A stretch of DNA of 64,000 bases from contig OX419760.1 of the NCBI GenBank assembly GCA_948567375.1, positions 31,558,001 through 31,622,000 on the forward strand, given 5' to 3'. The notes under the pieces were generated by a model. It did not search any database, was not told the origin of the DNA, and worked only from the letters and a program-made list of their open reading frames with translations. This DNA comes from Lunularia cruciata. Taxonomy: Eukaryota > Streptophyta > Marchantiopsida > Lunulariales > Lunulariaceae. A program made the translations under genes and the position numbers. Below, piece by piece: positions 48,185 to 57,403 of the stretch. Numbering within the stretch: the stretch's first letter is position 1; the number at the start of each line of letters is the position of its first letter.

Positions 48185-49605
48185 AGGAAGATCTGATCAG
48201 CCATACAAGCATAAAACATAATAGATAAAATGGAACTACACCCCAATAGTATAGGTATGAGAAATCTGTCCTATTGCACCTAAAATATTTGAGCTATGTA
48301 AATCATATGGTCTATATACTACTGGAGTACCCAAAGTAATATCACTTTATATGATTTCTCTGCATACTACAAGAGTATCCAAAAAATTATTACTGGTATG
48401 ATTGCTTTTTGATAGATTGCACTAGCTAGTGCTTTGTATAAACCACTAGCTATAGAGTAGTAGACACATGCTATCTAAAGTAGGAAAGTGAGAAAGGTAC
48501 TCCTTGATGTCTACTATAGTAGTCTCTCATGCACTCCTTGACAAATGTGTCAATGACATATTTATCACTCCATGTAACTCCAAAGCTAGAGGAATAAAGA
48601 GGTGACCTTGTTGCATATCCCATATACTTGGAGATCTTGGCTACTATACTTTGCTAAACACCCATCCAAGAGGATGATAATTACCCCACCAACATTGTAT
48701 CATGTGTGTGATCTGTAACCATAACATCTGCTATTATAACTTGATCATCTTGGATCAAATTTAAATCTGCCTTAACTTGTGTCATTTGCAAAGCATACCA
48801 ATGCTCCTTCTAAGTGAGATATACACTCCACTATGCCATGGCAAAAATTATACCTCTGATTGCATCATGGGTAGCTATACTCCTTCCTACAATAGACCAA
48901 TGAGTAATATGGACCCCTATTTCACCTAATGTAATACCAAACTCCTAGATGAAAAATGAAAATGCAAATGGGTGAACAAAACCTATGTGAAACCTAGTTA
49001 TTGTAGAGAAAGTGGCTAGCTTGAGTGAAAATACACTAATACAAGGTAAAGCTAACAGCCTTGCCAAAAAAAGAGCAAAAAAAGACCTTAGTAGCACAAG
49101 GAATGGAATGCCAACTAAGAGAGAATGTAACATCTACATAAACTATCATTTTATCAAGGAATACAACAAACCTATAATCCTACCAAAAGGTAAAAAAGTA
49201 AAGAATAGAAAGCTATCTTGGACATGTGAACATAAGAGGTCTCTCATATAACAAAATAACACTTGGAGAGAATAGTATCCTCCTCCAACTCCAACTTCTC
49301 TAAATTATCCCTCTTCCGAATCTCACATGTGACAAGCCCATCAACAAACATAAAATCACTCCTCCACCTTGATCATGTATCAAGATGGAGGACTGATCTT
49401 GTATCACTAGTCTAGCAAAACACACAAAATGGAAGAGTAATCTATTAACAACCACAAAAAGGTAAGAAAGCAAAAGGTTTTGAGAGAGCATAGCTACCAA
49501 AAATATTACAAGGATCATCTTACACCATAATAATAAATCTAACTTTATGGAGGACAAAATATATGTCAGCATGTTTGCACTTAAATGAGGTAAAGGTGAC
49601 CGCAT
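48185..49605 (-). pseudogene. Duplicate of the RT pseudogene 3' region, more decayed
   Basis: Aligns in the same orientation with 49610-50160. 'gccatacaag', 'gagaaatctgtcctattgcacctaa.atattt', 'attgtagagaaagt.gct', 'ggaatgg', 'ggagagaata.' and 'atcaacaaccacaaa' recur in order. It carries an extra ~640 bp after 48310. The minus-strand frame 49300-49614 (ILVIFLVAMLSQNLLLSYLF) is a worn version of SIAFLGSWALFAPLLSSHFV at 49976-50188. It is more A/T-rich than its partner. Confidence 0.65.
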
Positions 49606-50590
49606 AGAGAACACTCCATCAAGCCATACAAGGAAGAGAAAAAAAGAGTAAAATGGGGCTAGGCTCCAATAGAGTCTACATGAGAAATCTGCCCTACTGT
49701 GCCTAAGATATTTGACTTGTATAGCTCGGATATCTCATCATTGTAGAGAAAGTAGCTGGTGCGAGTCAGAACGCCTTAATGCACGTTCAAGCTAGGATCC
49801 AAGAGCCTACATCCTTGTTAGAGCAAGAGCAAAGGCGTGCTCTAGTAGCCTGAGGAATGGATGAGTCAACTAAAAGAGAATGTAGCGTATGCTCACATTG
49901 TCGCTCCACCAAGGAAGATTGTAAACCTCTAGTCCAATTTGATGATAGTGGAAAAGCAAAAGATGGAAAGTTCTCTTATGCCCATGGGGATAGACTATCT
50001 CTTGTCTGCCGCAATAACATCTGGAGAGAATAGGACCCCTCCTCCACCTCTATCACATAAGTCTCCAAAACTGGCCTATCAACAACCACAAAATGAGAGG
50101 AAAGTAGGGGTGCAAAGAGAGCCCAACTACCCAAAAATGCTATAGATGTCATCTCCTCCATAGATAGCAAGCCAATCCCTCCACACAAGATTCACAAAGC
50201 TGTCTATCTACGTGCCAAATCCCCTATCAAACACTCAAAACTCCTCGATCCAATAATATCACCAAAGACTCCCATAATCCTCCTATCAAGGGCTCTCAAA
50301 CATGATAGGAAGGACAAGGAGGATAGGATTGTGCGTATGAGGTAAGTAGGTCGACAAGAAATACTAGAAGAGAGTATACCAAATGCCACTTGCGGATCTC
50401 CTAGTAACAGAAGGTCATCCACATGGAGAACATCCTCTACAAGAGCAACGTCTAAGAAGCGTGTGACAAAATTTTGGATCCTATTGGCACTCCAAGAACT
50501 TGTAGTCCATCTATAGATGTGATACACTCCTTTGGAAGCTCAAGGTGGAGAGGGATACCTCAAGGGGACCGTGCCCTACAATTTGACACT

Positions 50591-50698
50591 TTGACTCTCA
50601 AGCCTACTACATGTAGCTTGAAAGTCAAGTGGTCAGATCAGGCCTTGTAGATCAGATTAGGCAAGCAAAAGGCCTGCCTAATCTGATCTACAAGGCCT
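50591..50698. repeat. Two consecutive inverted repeats within the RT pseudogene
   Basis: First pair: 50591-50603 (TTGACTCTCAAGC) and 50616-50628 (GCTTGAAAGTCAA), one mismatch, 12-bp loop. Second pair: 50640-50663 (begins AGGCCTTGTAG) and 50675-50698 (ends CTACAAGGCCT), a perfect 24-bp inverted repeat with an 11-bp loop. They lie just downstream (minus strand) of the active-site codons. Confidence 0.9.
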
Positions 50699-51039
50699 AC
50701 AATGTGTGTATCATCTACCAAGGAGGTAAATACACAACCTGACATTTCCAAAGTAATAGATAGGAGAGCTCTAAAGTGAGCCATGGAAAATAAGGGTCCC
50801 CCTAAAGGATCTCTCTATACATGTACCAATAGTTGATTCCAAGACAGTGGCTCCTTCCTGTGAACAACCGTGCTGATAGTAAAGGGAAGTAAGAGAGCTA
50901 TAAAAAGACCGCACAAAAGGAATAAGACATGCAAAGGATCCACCAGCCTCTCTAAGCTCTCTAAAGATGGATGCCCATGAGATGCTATTAAAAGCATTCT
51001 CAACATCCACCTCTAGGACAACCCAATGCGGATGGATAT

Positions 51040-51125
51040 CTAAGAGTTCCCTTTTGCCTAGAGATATAGCCTCACATCCTCCCTAAGAGTTCCCTTTTGC
51101 CTAGAGATATAGCCTCACATCCTCC
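51040..51125. repeat. Perfect 43-bp tandem duplication in the RT pseudogene
   Basis: 51040-51082 and 51083-51125 are identical (both begin CTAAGAGTTCCC and end CACATCCTCC). 43 bp is not a multiple of three, so the RT frame is shifted. Identity of the two units implies a recent event or an assembly artefact. Confidence 0.9.
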
Positions 51126-52080
51126 AGGTGTAGCTACTCCAAACTGATGTGGATTGAGGTGTTGTAGAAAGTGAGGACAATGTTGAAGGACAATGGTACG
51201 ATTGACCAAATGCAAAAAGATCTCTCTAATAGCAATCTGTCTAATGCATCCAGTGTCCTTCTCCATCGCAAGAAGTAGACTAACACCTAACACCCGACTA
51301 ATAAATATAGAAATGTCTCCTCTCACTATTGTTGTAGCCACTTGAAACAATTCGATCAAACCACTAGAAGGATCATCTGCCTAAAAGCAATCTCTAAGGT
51401 GCTCATAAACCATCCCTGACAAGCTTCTTGAGGAAAGGCAAGGTGCATTGCACAATGCTTGTGCAAATAGCAACCTATCAAGACATAAAGGCTGCTCAAG
51501 CTTATAATCTAAGACCTCTAGTGGTAGTCCCTCTACTGCCATAGGATGTAGTGAGCGTAGGGAAGAGATAGTCTCATCAATAGGACTAGCCATAGACAAA
51601 GGTGTAGCGCTCATGCTGTTCTACTAAACTCTACCGCCTGACCCAATGTCCTACACCATCGTAATCAAGTGGACTTTGTGGTATCCTGTGGCAAAACCTG
51701 TTTCCTAAAACATGTAGCCCTAATAGACTCCTCCTGAAGGGTTGCCCAATCCCCCATTTGGAATCGATGAAATCTAGCAGCCTCCTCTTTAGGCCCCGCT
51801 TGTCCCCCTTTAGCATAACAAAGACACCATCTAGGGAGGAAGAGGAATAGGAACCATGCTAACTCGTCCAAGGGATCACGTGCCAAACGATCAAATGGTA
51901 AACAAAAATTCTGTCTTGCCTCATCATGGAGTGTGCAAGGTAGCCTATGGGATAGACGTGTACATGGAAAACTAGTCTCAAATAACCCCACAATGCAACC
52001 CACTTGAGAAGCTAACCACTCACACAACTCAATTGGTATCCCGTGAATGATAAACAAAGAGAAAAAAGAAACATGCATAA

Positions 52081-53015
52081 TCTAGAGTGTCATTGTTATC
52101 AATGTGGTTGTTCGCCTCACGTGAGTATCCCAAGTGATCCAATCATAGTCTTTGTATATCCTTCACACATGGGTCTTTACTCCTTGCGAGCTAAAGAGTC
52201 GATGATACATCGAGCATGGTGTATCCCGAATCACTCTAGGTGGCCCCACAATATGAGGTATAGCCATGGCTAGTATAAGAATACCGCTAGAAACAGATAA
52301 TATTCCTTTCCATAATTCCCCATACCTGCAAAACTATAACCCCTCGACTAAAAATAAAATAATCTCACCAAACTCTAAAATCTACAAATTTTCACAATTT
52401 TTGAATTCTATTTTTTTTTAATTTTAAATTAAATTCCCATTGTATTTAATAATAAAAACTAAAATCATAAAAACAAAGAAATTAAAAATGAAAATTCCAC
52501 ACCTCATCACTCTCAATGTGTACTACTTATCACTCTAAACCCTTTAAAAAAGAAAACCCTTATAATTTTCTACTAAATTTTTTATGGTTTTCAATTTGAA
52601 TATCTCCCTTGAACCGAATTTGAATAACAAACAAAATAGACAATTCTTTCATAGTGCCATGTACCATAGATCACTCGCTCAGCAAATATAGATCTTTCCT
52701 CTCACATCTCTCCCTCTCCTCTCCCCCGTCCCCACACTCTCCCGAAGTGAAAACGATCCTACACTTTAAATTGGAATTCTACACTTACTTCGGAAATACC
52801 AATATCATTCTCCGAATCTTTTCCCCTCTTGATTAACGAGTCATCGTTAAACATGAGTGCTTTACTCCAAGTACAACGTACAACGACTCCATCACATTCG
52901 GGTCGAAGGGTTGTTTAATGGGATAGGTGACTGATCTAGGATATGGGGATGAGGACTTTCTCAGCGAGTGAGTGGACCACGAGTGGGAATCCATCCGGTG
53001 AACCCGGTATTTCTT
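52081..53015. other. Transition from transposon DNA to lower-repeat DNA; no gene seen
   Basis: 52300-52640 is very A/T-rich with poly-T and poly-A runs. From about 52650 the composition becomes mixed, with frequent CpG, and stays so to the right end. No coding motif recognised. Confidence 0.45.
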
Positions 53016-53279
53016 CTAATGGTGCACACGTTCTTCACCGGGCTCAGAGTTCAATGCACTTTCTACTGCAGACAACCTCCAAATCGACAGCTGATATCGA
53101 TGCACATTTGATGGCTCAATCTTAAAATTGCTTCCGGCTGCCTCTGTAGCTCTACTAAACGGCAAGCTATTCTTGTCCATTCCGCCATCATTGGAAGCCT
53201 TGACTTTCGGATTTTTTGCGGGTGAACTTTTCCTTCCCCTTGAATTGACGCTAGTGTCATCAACTGTGGGAACTTGCAT
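53016..53279 (-). CDS. Unassigned coding-like frame (possible exon)
   Basis: An 87-codon minus-strand frame starting ATG at 53279 (MQVPTVDDTSVNSRGRKSSP) and continuing with a basic, Ser-rich, low-complexity stretch (AKNPKVKASNDGG). Near its end a GTGAAG could serve as a donor. The antisense frame is also open (53128-53343), so openness alone proves little. I recognise no domain. It could be an exon of an undescribed minus-strand gene or chance. Confidence 0.2.
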   Translation of the reverse strand: MQVPTVDDTSVNSRGRKSSPAKNPKVKASNDGGMDKNSLPFSRATEAAGSNFKIEPSNVHRYQLSIWRLSAVESALNSEPGEERVHH

Positions 53280-53444
53280 CGGCCTCCGTGGTGTGCAAAT
53301 TGCAGGTTCCGTGAATGAAATAAGACATCACCATGCTACGTGAGACTGAGGAGATTGAGGGTGCAGGACGTGACCGTGCTGTAGCACTGGCGTTTCTTCT
53401 GCAGACTCCTCATGGCCTCAGCTCTCGTCATTTCAACATAAACC

Positions 53445-53815
53445 GCGGGGAGTGTTTGAGTATGTACATTCTGAGGTGATCGAAACCTTGTGATGTTTTC
53501 TGATCAATTCTGCCTAGACCTTGGGTAAGGCCAATAGAAAAGAGGCTTGTCAGGTCCAGAGTTGACTGACAATGTCAATGAAAACTTTCAATATATCGAA
53601 CTGGCGAATATATCGTCTTCCGAAACAGAAACAGCGCAGAGTGTTTAACTCTATACGTTCGGGATGATTGAAATTTTATAATATCTACTGGTTGGAATCT
53701 ATAAAAAAATTTGCCTAAACGTGACAAGCGGATAAAACAAGAAAGTTGGCCAGGCCCAGAGTTGCTTGACAATGCCAATGAACAGTTTCTTATAATACTA
53801 GCTAGTATATCACCA
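53445..53815. repeat. 189-bp imperfect tandem duplication
   Basis: 53451-53625 and 53640-53815 align with an offset of 189 bp. 'agtgtttgagt...atgtac.ttc..g.tgatcgaaa', 'ccagagttgactgacaatgtcaatgaaaactttc' and 'ccagagttgcttgacaatgccaatgaacagtttc' are paired. By eye about 70-75% identical. Function unknown. Confidence 0.8.
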
Positions 53816-55600
53816 ACTTCTCCGATCGTATGGGAAGGTGTATGAAGTTCTGTAGCTATGATTCGTCTATTGTGAAGTGCCCAGCGTGTTGTTTAAAATA
53901 CAACGCTTGATTTTTCGCTTGATTTTTCTGGAGTCAACATGTCAAGCAGCTCTGGAGTCTTAGTATGTAAAATGTAGGACATTACGCCGGAAAAGAGCAT
54001 AATATACTCTTTCCCGTCAAATTGAATGTGTGACAAGTCGCAATATCGCGAGTGTTGATGTAGGTATGGATCGCAACTGTGACAGCTTCTTCAGATTTGC
54101 ACCTCAGTTGTACTTTGGTCCCCACACTGTAATTGTGGGAGAATGTACCTTATGACGCCTCGCTCACAACTTGACGAGACTTCACTGGGTGTAAGTTGGA
54201 GCTATCGCTAGAACTTCATCTCCCCATAATAGCCTGTACAGGATTTGCAGCTACCAGCGTCTGCATATACATGTTGTTCCACGTAGGTGCAGATGTGACA
54301 TTGCGAGTGACAATCATCTGGATGAGATGGTTGGGTTTGCCTCAAAATAATGTGCCTTAAATTTAAACCAACTTGGACACTTGGGGGCAAAGATTTAAAA
54401 ATTCACAACAAGACATGTGGTTTCGAGCGAATTATATTCAATGGAGAATCCCCGAGTCTCCATCAGCAAGGTCCTGCTTTACTAGACAACCTGATCTCGC
54501 GCATTGCTGTACATCGGTCATGTCGATCTTGATAATTCATATGTTTAGTTGCATTGGGGGACTGCGGATAACTCATCTAGTATTTTTCGTGATGAAATGT
54601 GGATTTACATCTAGGAGTTCAAGACGGATGATTCGGGTCCTTTCTCGAATCAATCCATGGCTTTTGATGATTGATAAATGAGAAGTTATTAGAGTGATCA
54701 CATTAATCATCCGGACGAGGTTATAAGTGAACCAGTATGCTTGTTCATACAACAGCAGAAGGTTGTGCTAATTTGACCACTGACATTGAAATTGGCATTG
54801 GCTACTACACTCAACTGGAATCCCTATATGGATGCATATGGTACAGGAGGAGGCAAGCTATAAAGCAAACGTTAATTCAAGAGCATTTTACTCCTCCCCG
54901 AGGACTGAAGATAACCTTCAACACCAGAACCAAGGTAAGAGATTAAAGACCAAGCCCAGGGGCTCAAATCTCAGTGAAGATATCTGCAACTGTTGAGCTA
55001 CGCGGATAGCAATCTTGGTTCAACAGTGCATGACCTGTTGAAAATGTCTTGCTATTCTATCGAGAGATGAACAGTAGCTAGATCTAACGGTATCCGATCT
55101 ACAAGATCCATGGTGGTAGCCGTATCTTTTAGATAGCGGTTGCGACAACTAGGTCTTTGCGGGAACTTATACAGAATAATCAAGAAGAGGCCTGCGAGAA
55201 CCTGCGTTGGCCCTTTGAATAATCGAGTGTTCTCTTTACGCATTTTCGCAAGAACTTGATCACCCAGGATTTACAATGAATTGTTATAGCGAGAGTGTAG
55301 AAATTTAATAAAGATATACCGAGAGTGTTTGGATGTGGACGTAGTTTCCAAGTGAACACGTATACCCTGAGTTATCCAGATGAATGTGCTTGCCTGATGA
55401 GTGTGGACATTCCTAACAGAGTGACGGTTTGACATGAGCCACTAGTCTATTGTGATGCTTCCGTCTTTTAGAAGTTTTGATCCCTGTAATGTACATCATA
55501 ATGTTCGAGTCCGTATGTCCGATCCTGGATGGAGAAATATTAAAAAATCGATACTTTCTTTCCAATTGGCTCCCCAAATTCCCTATCAAACGAACTGATC
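53816..55600. other. Intergenic, nothing recognised
   Basis: Mixed composition, many stops in all frames and no recognisable domain or RNA gene. Open frames of 60-100 codons at 54350-54681 and 54737-54946 overlap each other in different frames and carry no motif. Confidence 0.4.
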
Positions 55601-56171
55601 ATGATCGGTCCACCAGATTGGAAGCATATTGGCGAAACTAAACCTCAACAGTGGTATCTGATTCGGTTCAGTGAAGCACATGGACTGTCCGACGGCTTTT
55701 ACAGTGTGAGAGATCTGAATTTAAGATGCCCATTACTAGTTTACCCTCCTTATCAAAAGTAAAATTACTTCGGTTTACCTGCTTGCAGCGGCGCTTCGGG
55801 ATGTACTCCCAAACAATTTTCAGAGTATCTCCAGTCAACTATTCCAGCAAAGGCTAAGTAAATTTCTCCTGAAGCTGACGGCATCTTTAGAAATCAGCAA
55901 ATTTGAAATGGCAGTGCAACAAAATACTTGATCTGCAGGCAATGTAGATAATCCGAGAAGGTCTTCTTATTCAAGAGCCGAGGATTTATGTGGCCAAGGT
56001 ATTTCGACTATTCTTCCATGGAGGCCCCTCCTGTGGTGGATCCATGATCGCCTCAGAGCTGGTTTACTGCATGGTACCAGAATCTGGCAGCATAAACAGA
56101 CCCTTAATACTCTACGAGCTGAAGTCAACAGAGAAAAATTGGAATTCGTGAATCACTGTTATCGTAGCTAG
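55601..56171 (+). other. Two unassigned coding-like open frames, possible exons
   Basis: First: ATG at 55601, 53 codons to TAA at 55760 (MIGPPDWKHIGETKPQQWYL..., ending YPPYQK). Second: a 77-triplet frame, including its stop, at 55941-56171 behind a good acceptor (GATCTGCAG, 55930-55938). It reads NVDNPRRSSYSRAEDLCGQG, then WRPLLWWIHDRLRAGLLHG and REKLEFVNHCYRS. Both have ordinary protein-like composition without low complexity. No family recognised. They could be exons of an unrecognised gene, remnants of one, or chance. Confidence 0.25.
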
Positions 56172-57049
56172 GTCCGCGTACAACCTTACCTTAGTCGTCT
56201 CCTGTCTAAAAGTGGAAAAATGAAGATAGAACTTTTGCACTTGCTCATGATGAGCGTAACACATGCTTTAGGGCAATTAAAATGTCAGGATTACAGTGAA
56301 AGAGTATATGTAATAATGATCACAGTGATCTGTATCAGACCACAGGGACCCGATTCCCCATTGCACGCGCATGTGAGAGCCAATCGTCAAATCGGGAATC
56401 ATGATGACCATTGGGGCCATTTAAGATTGCCCATATTCGTGCTCATCAAGGAGTTTCAGTGGAACCAACTATATAATGCAATAGCATCTTCTACTCTAGT
56501 TCTACAATGCACTCAGAGATAACAGCACAAGTGCACAAGATTCTGCTGAGGCATTCATGCTTGTGTAAACGTACTCAATACTGTGAAAGTGGTGAGCTTA
56601 GACAGGCTTGCCCTCTCTAACTTCATTCTAGCGTCGAAGTTCAACGCGAATAAGGATCTGAGTTTGGGACGTTGATGACGTGACCTCTTGGCCTCCAGGA
56701 CTCAAGAGTACTGTTCATTGCTTGTAAAGTCTAAAAGTAGTACGTGTAGTAGATCTGGTAATAAGTGATACTAAGCTCTTGGGTTCCTGGGTTGCTACTG
56801 CTGGAACGACTCTCGATTAAATCTCGTGAATCTCACTGATAAGAGACACTCGACATATTTCAGTTCAGAGCCGCGACAATGTAAGGACCGCAGCGTATGC
56901 ATTCGAGAGTTGATGGGTCATGCATGTTTCGTTCCGTGAGTTTAGGATGCTGATTACGGTGCACGGGCCATGGCTTTGGTTTGTCAAAACGAAGGATCTG
57001 GTTGATTTCAAATCTGTTCTTGCAGAAAATCTAGGTCTTTCATCTCAAC
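56172..57049. other. Upstream region of the receptor gene
   Basis: Sequence preceding the proposed start codon at 57050. I see no convincing TATA box or upstream exon, although 'ttgttcttgcag' at 57015-57026 is an acceptor-like site, so a 5'-UTR intron is possible. A short open frame at 56220-56522 (100 codons) has no motif. Confidence 0.35.
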
Positions 57050-57403
57050 ATGTGGCGACAGATTAAAGGAAAGGTCAAGGAAGCTGCTGCTGGAGGACGA
57101 AGCGCCACCGCGTTGAGCGTACTAACTATACATGATTTGTCACCACCATCATCGCCAACTGCAGCTGCCATACCACAAGCAAACAAGGCAAGGGCGATTC
57201 ATGTGCACCCATCTTTCAATACCCCATTCTTCCTTACTTAGTGTGCCTTTCAACGTTCCGTCTGCTAAATCACGTCGCGGATTATATCTCAATCTTTCGT
57301 TGAGCTTGACATTTATCTTATCTTGTCGAGTGCATATGCACAAACATACATTTGGTTTCTGCAGGTAAATTTAGCCTTTCAAGTTCTCGTGTTGAAAACC
57401 AAT
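57050..57403 (+). CDS. Receptor exons 1 and 2 (N-terminus)
   Basis: Exon 1 (57050-57118) encodes a basic, Ala-rich start (MWRQIKGKVKEAAAGG, RSATALS) and ends AGC|GTACTA. Exon 2 (57365-57403), behind TTTCTGCAG, is only 39 bp and encodes VNLAFQVLVLKTN before GTGAGG. Joining to exon 3 gives VLVLKTN-LNDSVYELYSP, the normal lead-in to a SERAC1-like hydrolase. All junctions are phase 0. Without splicing, exon 1 would read on to a stop at 57241 and exon 2 through DINSKD repeats (57436-57500) to a stop at 57529. Splicing is inferred from frame and site quality only, so this is the least certain part of the model. Confidence 0.55.

Larger units (their letters stand above)
49620..52080 (-). pseudogene. 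Non-LTR-type reverse transcriptase pseudogene
   Basis: Minus strand, in order. 51665-52078: N-terminal region, unassigned. 51381-51614: FAQALCNAPCLSSRSLSGM. 51072-51359: RT fingers (RVLGVSLLLAMEKDTGCIRQ, IAIREIFLHLVNRTIVLQ, HQFGVATPGGCEAI). 50771-51010: palm (MDVENAFNSISWASIFREL). About 50700-50740: active-site box FTSLVDDTHIVG. 50204-50527: thumb/connection (LLLLGDPQVAFGILSSSISC, RPTYLIRTI, DRRIMGVFGDIIGS). 49976-50188: C-terminal part (FLGSWALFAPLL). No LTRs, integrase or protease are seen. The GGxR-to-VDD spacing and the D.ENAFN.I..A.I motif fit LINE-like or related non-LTR enzymes; the exact clade is unclear to me. Stops, a 43-bp duplication and two hairpins disrupt it. Confidence 0.7.

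Noticed and set aside
54940-55030. Possible tRNA gene (GGTTC-like box near 55015)
   Set aside because: No cloverleaf could be drawn: acceptor arms do not pair and the A box is absent.
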